From contig FTLJ01000814.1 of NCBI GenBank assembly GCA_900155495.1, forward strand, positions 18,510 to 82,509: a stretch of DNA of 64,000 bases. The letters are read 5' to 3'. Origin of the DNA: Porogramme epimiltina (taxonomy: Eukaryota > Basidiomycota > Agaricomycetes > Polyporales > Polyporaceae). The notes beneath the pieces are model-generated. The model was not told the origin of the DNA. It did no database searches and saw nothing but the letters and a program-made list of their open reading frames with translations. Shown piece by piece: positions 45,601-56,974 of this stretch (position 1 is its first letter; each line of letters begins with the position of its first letter). Position numbers and translations under genes: made by a program.

Positions 45601-48600
45601 TTGGGAGGGCGTTCGGTATGATGATGATGGATATGGGCGGCGCACCGCTTTTCCCTTTGAAGAAGGCCAGAGGCCCTTCCTCCTCCCGACGCGTGCGCGC
45701 GCGGACGTCCTGTGCGCACAAAGCCCGTCAGCGTGATTTCGTGGCACAATCGCACTGCTAAACACAGGAGGAGGGTAAGTGGCGCGTGGCTGCCGGCGGA
45801 CGGAATGCGCCCGCGATGTTGCACTGCCCGTGCGCGCGCCCGGCCACCTTCTGCACGCCGGGAGACACACTACCCGAGCCCAGTAGCTCCAGCTCCTCGA
45901 GAGCAGAGTATCGGACGCGCCTCTGACGTCACTCGTGGATGGGAGCGGTTATAGTGAGAGGTATAGCGGCACCTACCTGGATGCAAGATACAACGGGGGT
46001 CTGGCGTTGCGGCGATAGCTCCTCGTCGTCATGGACAACACTACTAGACATTCCTACGTACGAGAGAGGGGTCAGTCACAGCTCTTCTCATCGCAAGGCA
46101 GGGCAGGATCGATATCGCACAAGCAATGCGCACCTCGTCGTCCAGCGCCCGCCGCGCGGCGATTTCCAAAATGATCGGGACGCGCGCCGCGTCCACTGAG
46201 ACGGCGCCGCGGCCGCGGGGGAGAGGGCGCGCATACAGCCACTGCTATTGTCGGCCTCGGGCTGTGGCGGACCAGGGCGACGTGGCTGGGAGCACGGTGC
46301 TGCCGTGTTCGTCGGTACTTAGTGGACAAGTGGATGCGCGATGATCAGTAGATGCACACGGGCGCTAATGATGGCACACCGCTTTGGAGGGCCTGGTGGT
46401 GGTATTACAGCCAGAGGCCTTGGCTGGGACTGCATGCGTGTGTGCGCTGGCTCGGCGTATGTGAGTTATGTCAAGTAGTGCTCTAAGAAGAAGCGTTCTT
46501 GCTTGGAGCAGCGAAGGGCTGCATTTGGGCGTGTTCCAGAAATACAGCGACTGTTCGTCATATGAGCAAAGAGCGAGTGCCTGTCAGCGGGCGCGTCGAG
46601 GAAGCACTACGTCGGCCCAGACACGACATGGTCCGCAATTATCCGCCTTCTATCCAGATACAGCGGACGCTCGGCCACCACGCATGGTGCTTGGACGTGC
46701 TTGGATGCCGACAGACTGCATCCGGATTCCGTGCGGGGGGTGTGACGTCACCAAGAGCTCCCGCCGCCGCCGCCGCTGAGTGCTGAGTGGGTGCGCAGTC
46801 CGCGCCCACCCCGCGTCGGCCTTGGACCGCTCGCAGGGAGGCGAACGAGGGTGCCGGTGGCGCACACGGGCGGCGCACGACTGGGCCTGTCACGAACGTG
46901 GCGACGCACGGTGTGGGAAGCGCCGGTCCCGGGCGAACGAGCAGATTCACAGCGGCCGGGCAGTGGCGCGGTGGTCGGGCGGATGCGCATCTCATTTGCG
47001 GCCCTGAAAGTGGTTCTTCCATGCAGCTGTAGGCTGTAGGTGCAATTAGCAGCGTTAGTGGGTTCGCGTGGCTCCCGGACTTTGCGGTAAGACCCAACTT
47101 ACTGCTAGCCTGGAAGCGTTGACGCGTGCGTGCCTAGAAGCCTGCACGCACGCTGCTCTATCCGGGCGGCGCTCCGCGTCTCGTTCCCCCTCGAAGGAAC
47201 ATACGTGCCTCGGCCCTGGGGGTTGGCGTTGGCGGGCGGGGAGCTAGCGCTAGTGTGGCAGGACGGGGCGATCGCGGGTTCGGCTCCGGACGTGCACCGC
47301 CAGCAGCGGGTGGGCGGCTGGAGTCAAAGCACAAGCAGTGGACGGTGGCGGGGCAGGGGCTCGAGACATCTGCAACGGGGCAGGCTGGCAGATGGCCACG
47401 GACGGGCGCGTTGCTACGATGTCGCAGAGATCCCCGCGCCCGCCCACGGCATGCGCGACGAATGGAGGGACGTGCGCGAGCGGCGTCCGGGAGTTCGCTC
47501 CTGAAAGGGCAGAGTGGGCGCCCGGTGGATCAGCCGTGTCAGGGCGTGGAGAGGCGCACGCTGGGCGGGCTTGATTGAGGGCTGCAGGGATGCGACGGGG
47601 GCGACAGGGCCGTGGACGTGGGGCGACGGGCGTGCGCTAGGCCCCCGGCGATATCGCGTGCGTCGCGCCGGGCGTCGTGGTGGATAATTGCGACACCAAC
47701 TTTATGACATGCTCCCAGGCGGGCCCCGTGTGGAGTGCGCTTCTATGTGTGCACACGCGTGGTGCAAACAGCCTCGAGGATGGCGGAGAGGGCATGGACT
47801 GGAGGGCAATGCACACTGATGACGCCCCAGAGTAGAGGCGGTGAAAAAGAGAGCGGGCGCTTACAGGCGCTCCCAGATCAGATCTGCATTAGGGCAACGT
47901 TGATTGGCTGCCTTTCCGAGGGCGTCGGGGGCGGGCGTCGGTGCGTCGGGACGCTCCTGCCTTGGATGTGCACGACGACGTCGACCGCCATCTCCATCTC
48001 CGTCGCTCAACGCCGACCACGCCTCCCGAAGCATCGGCCACGCACTGCTCCCCCTCTTCCATCGCGCAATCGACGTTCGCTCTCTTCGTTCTCTTCGCGA
48101 CATGCTCGTCCCCGTCTCGCCCTCGCTATCACTCGCGCCCGCGCCCGCGCCCTTGGCCATCTTTTGTCTATTCCTGTCGGTCCGCCCACGCTAGCCCTGT
48201 GCACGCCGGCGCGCGCGAACGCGATGGTCCCCGCCCAACATACGATGGAAGATCGCAAACGCCGTCTCCTTGTTCTCAGCACGATTCTCCTATCCCATAT
48301 CCCGCTCAGAACGGGCCCCTCGTCCACCGCCCGCCCTGGCGTCCAGATCTCGGCGCGAATTTGGCACTCTCACTTCGACGCTAGCCTCGCACCGCCATCC
48401 GCCCCATCATCCTCCGGTCCCTCGTATGCCGCTTGCCCGGACGCGTCCGCTAGCGCCCTAAGACCGACTTCCTTCCCGCCCTCCTCCTTATAAGACGTCT
48501 ATTGCGGCCGCCACCCCGCCTCCTCACGATCCAGGTCTGCCCTGCGCACGCACACCCACATCCCACTTCATCCGCGACGGCCCCTCTACGCCCTACGCCC

Positions 48601-48723
48601 GCCTTCCGCATCCTCGCGTGCCCCCGCCTCCTTTGCGCCCCGCGTCCCCCGCCCTTCCTCGCTGCCCGTCTCTCCTCGTCCACCTCCACTTCCAAACCCA
48701 CATCCGCAACTCCCAACCCCAAC
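42652..48723. other. Gene-poor GC-rich stretch of about 6 kb
   Basis: Many overlapping open frames occur on both strands, but none shows a known motif, a signal peptide with a sensible continuation, or a run of splice sites in phase. Compositional openness explains most of them. The last part, from about 47.9 kb, is the promoter and leader of the P450, with a TATA (CCTTATAAGACG) at 48489. Confidence 0.45.
48489..48494 (+). promoter_or_regulatory. TATA box of the P450 gene
   Basis: CTTATAAGACG, about 235 nt upstream of the ATG at 48724, followed by a C/T-rich leader. Confidence 0.5.
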
Positions 48724-51504
48724 ATGGTCTTCGGCAACTCCTCGACGCACCTGCCCCCTGGTCCCCCCGGCCTCCCCATCATCGGCAACCTCCTCGACAT
48801 CCCCAAGACCGACCAGTGGGTATACTTCTACGAGACGTCCAAGAAGTACAGTGAGTGTCCACCTCCACCCCCCCTCTTCCTCTCCTCTTCCTCCCGCCTT
48901 CCGTGTCCCCTCCTTCTCGCACCCTGCACCCCAAGCCCCAGCCCGAGCCCCGGCCCCGCGTCCGCGCCCGCTTCTCCCGCGTGCCGTCCCGCGCCTCGCG
49001 TGCGCGCGCGCCTCCGCACGCGGCGCCCGGCGACCGTCTCGCTCCGGACGGCGGGCGCGCGCCTCGCAAACGTCAGAGAGGCCTCACGACGCGCGGGGTG
49101 AACGTCGATCCCCTACGCGGCGCGGCCGAGCGCGCCCGTGTGGTGGCGGTCGTCGCCCGCCGCCGCCGCTGCTCTCAGGTTCTGCGTGTATGCGTGTGTC
49201 CGTGAGAGAGAGGGGCGCAGGGGCAGGGGCAGGGACAGGGCGCGGGGCCTTTACGGCGTTGGGAGATGCGCCCTCTCTCTATCTCTCTCGACCCTCGGTG
49301 GGGGTTGGATGAGGGGGCGGCGGGGCGCGGCCGCTCCATCTCGCACGCGCAGGCGGATGCGGGGAAGCACGAAGGCGCGGCGCATTGCGAAGGCGGCAGG
49401 CGGCAGGCGCGCGGGTGCAGTGCGGCGGCGGGCCCCGCTGACCAGCCTGCCGCCGCGCCGCACGCAATCGCACAGTCAGCACGGCGCGGTACGGCGCAGG
49501 AGGGTTCGCGCGCGGCGCGGCAGGCGCGGGAGGGGCAGCGTCGCGCTTTGCGTTCATCTGTCAAATTGCGGGCGGGCTGCAGATCGCTCTCACCCCTTCC
49601 TGCGTTCTGGCGCCGACGTGGATGTCGCGCGATGCAGGGAGCCTTCTGTCGATGTTGTCGTCGTCGTCGAGGCCCTGCGATCCTGATATCTCGCATCGTT
49701 CCTGCCATCGCTGCGGTCTGGAGATCGGGATGCCCTGTCTCCCGGCCTACCCGAAGGGCCCCACCCCCTTTCTTCTTCCCCTCCCTGTGCCGCGCCCGCT
49801 TCCTATTCCTGATGTCGCCGTCTGCCGAGCGCTGACCCCCACCTCTTCCCTTCCCTGCCATCGCAGACTGCGACCTGACGACGTACAAGGTGCTCGGGAC
49901 GACGATCATCGTGCTCAACTCGCGCGCGGCCATCGACGCCATCTTCGAGAAGGAGGTCGCGCAGTACTCGTCCAAGGCGCCGCGCCAGATGGCGAGCATC
50001 TCGGACCTCACGATGACGCTCCCGTTCATGGACCCCGGCGAGACGTTCTCGAACGCGCGCAAGCAGTTCCACCTCGGTATTGGCCAGGGCGCGGTCGGGC
50101 AGTACGACGGCGCGTACGAGGACGCGTCGCGCGCGTTCGTGCGCGCGCTCGCGGGCGACCTGGCGTGCAAGAAGCTTGACAGCACGATCGACGAGAGCCT
50201 GGGGAGGGTGTTCCTCAAGGTCTCGACGGGGTACGATGGGAAGGAGACTGAGAGCGCGCTGAAGAAGATGAACGACCTTGCGCACTTTGCCGCGGACGTG
50301 CTCGGCGACAAGTTCCGCGTGCTCGACCCGATCCCCTTCGGTATGTCTGTTTTCGCCTCTGGGGTTAAGTGATGGTTGCTGATCGTCGTGCTTGCGCGGG
50401 CAGTGTCGTACCTGCCCTCGTGGACGCCGTTCATCGGGTCGAAGCTCAAGCTCGGGCGCGACTGGAAGACGCGCCTGCACGCGACGGCTGAGGACACGAT
50501 CCGCCTCACCAAGGAGGGCGTCGAGGAGGGCAACGAGTCCGTCATGTCCGCGCAGCTCGCGAACATGGACGACCAGTCCAAGATGATCGCCGTCACGATG
50601 AATGCGGGTGCGTCTGATCTCGATCCGTTTGGCGCGTTTTGTGGGCGTGTGCTGATGCGCGCCTTTTCGTTTGTTTGCTCGCTTCGTGATCTGCTTAGGC
50701 GGCATGCTTGCGGTATGTCGTTTGTGTTTGTGTGCGCTGCGTGATCGGATGTTGATCTGGATCTCCTGCAGACCGAGTCCGCGACGCTTACGTTCCTGCT
50801 CGCTATGGCGAAGCACCCTGAGGTCATGCGTCGTGCGCAGGAAGAGCTCGACACCGTGTGCAAGGACCGCCTCCCGACGATGGCGGACCGCAAGCAGCTC
50901 CCCTACCTCGACGCCGTCCTCGCTGAGGTCCTTCGCTGGGTCTCTATCGCCCCCGTTAGTACGTATCACCGTCCACCCCGCCCTCACTATATGCGTCATA
51001 CTCACCGTCCCTCCCTCAGTCTCGCGCGAGGTGACGAAGGACGACCACTACGGCGGCCACCTCATCCCCAAAGGCGCGCAGATCATGGCGAACAACTGGG
51101 CCATCTCCCGCGACGAAGAGCAGTACCCCGAGCCCGAGGCCTTCCGCCCCGACCGCTTCCTCGACGCCGCCGGCAAGGCGCTCCGCACGGACATCCTCCA
51201 CCCGATGCAGTACGCGTTCGGGTTCGGCCACCGCACGTGCCCGGGCCGTTTCCTCGCCGACGCGCTCCTCTTCAGTCACTTTGCGCACGTCCTCAAGGCG
51301 TTCGACGTCGCGCTCCCCCTTGGTGTGGAGGCGCTCAAGGCGGACAGGCAGATGAAGATCAAGAGCAACGGCGCCGCGTGCCGCGTTGACCAGGTGTATG
51401 TTACCCTCGCGCCGCGCTCGCCTGCCGCGAGCGCGCTGTTTGGCCTTGCGGCGCCGCCGTCCGCGGTGCATAACGGCGCGGCGAACGGGAACGCGGCGCA
51501 CTAG
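48724..51504 (+). CDS. Cytochrome P450 monooxygenase, 496 aa
   Basis: Exons 48724..48850, 49867..50340, 50404..50607, 50699..50712, 50772..50958, 51020..51504; phases close at 497 codons. A heme-thiolate monooxygenase: the proline hinge LPPGPPGLPIIGNLLD is at the start, the I-helix region reads GGMLATESATLTFLLAM with Glu-Ser as acid/alcohol pair, the K-helix ExxR is EVLRW, PERF-type FRPDRFLD follows, and the heme-binding loop is FGFGHRTCPGRF. It belongs to the fungal multi-substrate microsomal type. No hydrophobic anchor precedes the hinge: the model begins MVFGNSSTHLPPGPP, so a first exon with the membrane anchor may lie upstream or is absent. Intron 1 is 1016 nt, and one exon is only 14 nt. 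Confidence 0.92.
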
Positions 51505-53010
51505 CGGCGCTGCCCCTCGCTCCGTTGCTCCTGCTTCTTCCCCACCATTTGTCTCCCTCGCCTCTCATACATGCACGCCCGCGCTCGTCCACTTAGCTAC
51601 TCAGCACACGCAAAACAACGACTGTATTGTATCTTCTACCACCCGTCCCTACTCTTGACGACCCTGGTAAAATTATTCGCGCTGACGTTTCTCCACGACT
51701 CCGATGATCCCTCTGACGCACCTACGCCTACACGAGCCCTTTTAGTTACGAACACTACCGAATGTATTTGTTAATCTTGAGTACTACGCTTACAATGAAA
51801 AACTCCGCATTATTTCCTCCAGCAGGTGTCGTGTCCCTGCGGTGCATACGGCGTATTCTCTGAACCGGTCATAGGGAGGTTCGAAAGACTCCGTAAAACA
51901 GGCCGGGCAGGGGTCGAACGCGGAGCCAACGTTCCGATTCTTCTTCCGCCTTCGTCGGGTTCTTGACATGGTCCGTGCGCGGGCGCCTAACGTCCCGACT
52001 CTGCGGGAGTTCGAATCCCGAACCTCTGTCCTCTTTTGTATTCTGCGTCCGCCTCCATCGCCGAGCACGGGCCCTACGATCGCGAGAAGGACCGGAATAG
52101 TTGTCCTCTTGCTTCCCGAGATGTAACTATCGGCCTAGGTCATTGATGGGGCGATTCATCGTACGCATATCCAATGTGCGGTTCTTTTGAGGTGGACAGT
52201 GCTGACACTAGAATCGTCTGACTCATAGGCGCCCTCCCTCTAATCAATATGACACTCCCCAAAGGCCTCTCTGAAACAGCGCCCTCGACTTGAACATATG
52301 CGGAGAGAGCGAGTGCCGTAATGCCGCTCATTTCCACCAACTGAGGCCATCTTCAATTCCTGTGCCAAAGTTTGAAAGGACTAGCTGCGAGATTGGCGAA
52401 GATCCTGCGTCATACCGCTATCGCGTCGACAGCGTCGACACCACCACCATCACGCCCAACCTTCGCGCCTTCTCCCGTGGTCAAATTCACCCGACCTCTG
52501 AAGCCCTTCGCCTCGCGCAAAGGCCAATCCTCGCCCTCCGCCAGGCCGCGCACGGCCCACACGTCCACCGAGACACCTTCGCTCGGGGTCGCGCGGGCTC
52601 GCGTACGACCTTCCCAGCACCCCGCGATCCCAAATGCGCGCGCACGTGCCCCACGCCCCCGGCGACGACACGGCGTCCTCGAGAGCGCGCGGGCGCCCCT
52701 CGCGCACCCGGCGCAGGCGCGCGAATGATGGCACCGCCGTCGAGCCCGTTCGCGGGCGGGGGCCCCACGCGGGGCGTCGTGGGCGGGCCGCGTGTCGGCG
52801 ATGCGCGCGCGGTGGGGGTGCGTCGCCCGTTTTGGTGGGTGTGTTCGCACTGCTGGCGCTTTGCGCGCGGTAGGGCGAGGTTTGGCTGGCTGGCGCTGGT
52901 GGTTGGGAGGGTATAAGAGGGGTGGAAAGTGGGGGTAGAGAGGCAGCGTCGAGCTCTGTTTTCGACTCACGCCTCTTGTCCCCTCTCCGCTATCTTTCCC
53001 CGTCTTCACT
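51505..53010. other. Intergenic, with tRNA-like B-box motifs
   Basis: No protein gene supported. GGTTCGAAAGACTCC (51879) and GGGAGTTCGAATCCCG (52005) resemble the B box of tRNA genes, and the second forms a perfect 5-bp T-arm. No matching acceptor stem could be found, so I do not call a tRNA. The promoter TATA of the next gene (GGTATAAGAGG) is at 52912. Confidence 0.45.
52911..52917 (+). promoter_or_regulatory. TATA box of the cytosolic isochorismatase-like gene
   Basis: GGGTATAAGAGGGG about 100 nt before the ATG at 53011. Confidence 0.6.
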
Positions 53011-53886
53011 ATGAGCAGTACGTGCGCCCTCTCTCGGATGCGCGGAGGGAGGCGGCTGACTGGAATGTCGCAGACACCGGGTTCAAGTACGAGCGCATCG
53101 ACAAGGATAATGCGGTCCTGCTCGTTGTCGACCACCAGGAGGGCCTGTTCCAGCTTGCGCGCGACCGCACGCCGGCCGACATGAAGAGCAACATCCTCGC
53201 TCATGCCGCTCTCGGAAAGGTGTTCGGACTGCCAACGATCCTCACCACTAGCGCGGAGACCGGTGCGTCTGCTTTCTCGTCAGCTCTCTTCGCTGGAGCC
53301 ATCCGCTCTACCTCCATCAGTATCCTCTGATCGCAGCTGACGGCCCCCCTCCGTATCCTCATAGGCCCGAATGGCCCTCTCCCCGCTGAGGTAGTCGCCA
53401 TGCACCCCACCGCGCCATTCATCAAGCGCAACGGTGAGGTCAACGCGTGGGACAACGCCGACTTCCGCGCTGCCGTCGAGGCGACGGGAAAGAAGCAGGT
53501 CATCATCGCGGGCATCACGACGGACGTGTGCACCGCGTTCCTAGCGCTCTCGCTCGTCGAGGCTGGGTACACGGTGTTCGCGAACAGTGACGCGTCTGGC
53601 ACATTTGATGTGAAGACGGCGAGTGAAGCGAACGACCGGATGCGTGCGGCGGGCGTGCAGGTGCTCTCGATGTTCGCGGTTGCGTGTGAGTTGATGAGGG
53701 ACTGGAGGAACACGCCCGGGGCGAAGGAGATGCTCCCGTTCTTTGATATGTGAGTGATTTCAGCCATGAGCTTGTCGAAGTACTCACGGGATCGGTTTGT
53801 ATGGTGATAGGTATCTTCCTGAGTACGGCTACCTCGCGCGCGCCCATGACGCGGCGGTCGCGGACGGCACTCCATCCGGGCTTTGA
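53011..53886 (+). CDS. Isochorismatase-like hydrolase, cytosolic paralog, 218 aa
   Basis: Exons 53011..53017, 53074..53262, 53365..53749, 53811..53886. The first exon is 7 nt: ATG AGC A, joined to give MSNTGFKYERIDKD. No signal peptide, unlike the 42539 paralog, which is otherwise very close. The core motifs are VLLVVDHQEGLFQLARD (Asp), PFIKRNGEVNAWDNADFR (Lys) and IAGITTDVCTAFLALS (Cys), then FANSDASGTF and AVACELMRDW. One intron of the secreted paralog, between TTD and VCT, is missing here; the other junctions correspond. Likely a cysteine hydrolase acting on a small amide or related compound in the cytosol. Confidence 0.9.
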
Positions 53887-54126
53887 GGCCCCCCTCACGC
53901 CAAGGTATCTACTGGGACTGTATTATGAAAATGCATCACGTTCACGACGCGCTTTCCCTTGAATAATGAAATCTGTTCAGTATGGATCCCTCTTGCACGC
54001 TGGGAGTCAAGATGCAATGGAAGAGAGAGCTGATATTGACGCTTCATGTAAACAAGTATACTGTATACACCACACGCCGGTCTCCTGGGTCGGGGTCTAT
54101 GGCAACAAGAGTGCGATGTATACGGC

Positions 54127-55908
54127 TTATCGTAGAGAAGTATTCGCTGCGCAAGAAAATTCGACTCTGCTACCCTGCATCACTTTCCGATGATGGAGTC
54201 TCTCGGCGATCCTCACGAGATAGAGTAACACGGAGGCGGATGGGAACTTTGATAGTGCAATCTGATACGGAGTGTTTGCACCTCGCTCGACACCTGACTC
54301 GACGGTTAGGCGATCGATGCGAGAGAATTGCACAAGGACGTCCCCTCGGGACCGTTCGAACCTCTTCGCCATTTTCCACCCCACGTTGTAGGTTCTTGTG
54401 GCCTTGTCTAAACCGCACAGCACTACAAGGGCATATTGCACGTCCACCGCGTGCCGCGTTGCGGAGCTGCCTTCGCCTTGAGCATGCCGACGGCGTCGAA
54501 GCTGGCGTCGGGGGAGATGGGGATGGGGAGGTCTGACGGTGGGAGAGGCTCGATGCATCCGAAATGAGGCTATTTGACGAGGACTGCTGAGGTATATCTT
54601 GATCCTTGGTCGCCTTGGCCAACTGGGGGTGCTTGTAGACGAAGCGATGATGGCGTGCAGTATTGCCGCCCTTGGCCGTCAGAGGTGTGAAGAGGTGGAA
54701 TGGGTGCGGACGAGGGGTGGCTGGTGAGCACTAAGAAGACGTACAGCGACACTTTCAAACACGTGACCCGAGAAGAGGCCCGGAGGATCTGCAAGCTCCG
54801 AACAGATGCTAGGCGTTGGCCGTCTTCAGGTGTATGATGCGGTCCCTCAGGAGTCCACGCGCCAGTCCGCCTTTAACTTCGGCAACGTACGTGTCGTCAC
54901 TTTGTTTCTCTAGTGGTTCTTGGTCCAGAGGGGTTTCTCTTCGGATTACGGTGAAAGTATGGGACGAATTGGGGGTGGAAAAGGGGTCGATGAGGATGTC
55001 TTCGAGATCATGCACTGCACGCAGCTTTTTGACGGCGCCTTGGAGGATTTCCAAAAAATGGTCGGCATTACCGATGAAGAGGTGAATGTCGCGTGGACAT
55101 CCTCCAACCTGTGACGAAAGCTTCTCGATACCGGCACTAGTATTGTGCCGTTGGAGAAGTTTTGCGTCAACGTCAAGCATCTTCTCAGTCTGTATCCTGA
55201 AAAGAGAATCAGCTATTTGTGGAATGTATAGTAATCGACAGTGCGTACAGAACAGAAAGTTCGTCAATAGCCCAGGGAGAGAACAGCCATCGAGGCGCAC
55301 TATACAGATGATCGAACAGGGTGGTGTCGGGCGAGGCGCATAATGCGTAGAAGAGCCGTATGTCAGTGAGAGGCCTATGGACGGGTCTCTCCTCGGTCGA
55401 AGGATTGATTAGGGACCAAGCGCGGTGTTCAAGAGGCGGAGTAATTTTGACATCGTCTCGGTCAATCGATATGGTCTTCTTCTTGAATACACCCTGCTCG
55501 GTGAACCAGTATGATGATTCATTTCGATTAGTGAAGAGAACCGGACATTTCAGAGACAGGCGCATGAGCAGAGCGTAGACGGCGAAGTATGACTTTCCTA
55601 GCGAAGAGGAGAGCATTTTGAGAGAGGAAGATCGCTCGCGATGAGGAAGACGCACCGATTCCGGGCTGACCAGTAATGATCACGCCTTGAAGGTTGCCCA
55701 CGGTGGAAGCATGTTCCATACGCTTGTACATGATCTTGTACTCCTCCCGGACGTAGATCTTGCCATTGGACGTATCCACACTCAGTTCGGTCCAGACGTC
55801 AGGCTGCGTTATCTGGGTGACGCTGTCGAAAGCGTCGGAGGTTGCGCCCCACCAGTCGGAGTGAAATTGGGTCCAGTAAGTGTGTTGACACAACTTCCAG
55901 CCGGCGGG
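54127..55908 (-). pseudogene. Decayed CRN/RHS-like NTPase-nuclease copy
   Basis: Minus strand. Blocks matching the 34032 gene: 55908..55656 (WTQFHSDWWGATSDAF to TGQPGIG), 55597..55249 (KSYFAVYALLMRLSL to WAIDELSVL) and 55196..54809 (SQVGGCPRDIHLFIGN to HLKTANA). Splice sites and an intact P-loop GQPGIGKS are still present. Then a stop codon follows LKTANA, later pieces are out of frame, and the stretch with the nuclease core (FDAFFYE..IFQATV) is deleted. The end reappears as VQYALVVLCGLDK and RGDVLVQFSRIDRL at about 54440..54280. The first exon is also not recognisable. Not expected to make a working protein. Confidence 0.8.
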
Positions 55909-56624
55909 CTAAAGCGCAGAATGAGTTTCAGGGTGTCAGAAGCAGCGAGACGAGCGGTTCACTAGGTCGGCACCAGTGCGAGATTTCTTGAGCTCGGGGC
56001 CATCCGGTGCAGGGACCGAAGGCCGTGGGTGGCTGAAGGGCATAATCACTCGCAGTGTCGATGAAGGATACAAGGATATAGCCGATGGATGGCACAGCAG
56101 ACCAGGATGGCTTTAGAGCTGGAGGGAAAATACAGGCGACTGCAGACTTCGCGGGGAGCCTTCGCCCCTAAGTACTAAGTATGTAAGCAACGTGTGATGA
56201 CTCGTGACGTTCGGCGCCTGTTGAGACTCCAGCTTCACTAACGTAATAAAGCAAATACGACCACACAGCGATGAAGAAGGCGCTAAATATCGACGCATTC
56301 TGCCTCTCCCGCTCGAATGCAATCACAATACTTGGTCCCTTGAGTGGCGATGCTTCGCACGCCATACCGGTTCTCTTGTTTGTCATGACATATTGTGTCC
56401 ATAAAAGTGCAAACAAATACTAATCTTTCGCTCCTTCTACGACGATTCTCAGCGAAAACGAGATGGCTAACAGCCGACCAGGCGCAAGTGGGTGTTGACG
56501 GGCATCGTATAACCGTCCGTAAAAACACGAGCATGCGAAGGCCAGACAACGCTATCAATGAAGCGATAGAGATATCATTGTCAGCGCCAATGTGGTGGGG
56601 CAGGCTCCATTAAACACACTCACC
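55909..56624. other. Spacer between two decayed CRN-like copies
   Basis: No supported gene. Part may be the former promoter of the 55908 copy. Confidence 0.45.
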
Positions 56625-56974
56625 CTAGTACATCGCAGGACGTCGTCTGTCGGGGAGACGATCGAGGCGAAGGAACTGCACGTAGACGTTGCCTCGCGCC
56701 CGGTCGAACTCTCTTGCCATGTTCCAATTCACCGAGTACGTCCACGCCCGCCTGTCCAACCCACGCGGGACCACCAGGATGTACTTGATCCGCACAGCGC
56801 GGCCTGTTTCCGTCGCTGCTGTTGTCTGCAGCTTCTCTACTATTGCGAACCTGTCCGCCCACCCCATGTGATATGTGTTGACAGTCACTGGGAGGATCCA
56901 CAGGACGACCTCGGCGACAGGATCCGCGCCATCGGGCGGGATCTCGTAGAAGAAGGCATCGAAGAGGGGGTTAT

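Noticed and set aside
47735..48493. 252-codon plus-strand ORF before the P450
   Set aside because: Overlaps the TATA box and leader of the P450; composition is C/T-rich leader read as Ser/Pro/Arg.
49175..50893. 572-codon open frame on the minus strand
   Set aside because: It lies opposite the P450 exons and intron 1. Long antisense frames are expected in GC-rich coding DNA, and its composition (Arg/Ala/Ser/Pro) matches no family.
49803..51005. 400-codon minus-strand open frame
   Set aside because: Another shadow of the P450 coding strand; rich in Arg/Glu/His with no domain.
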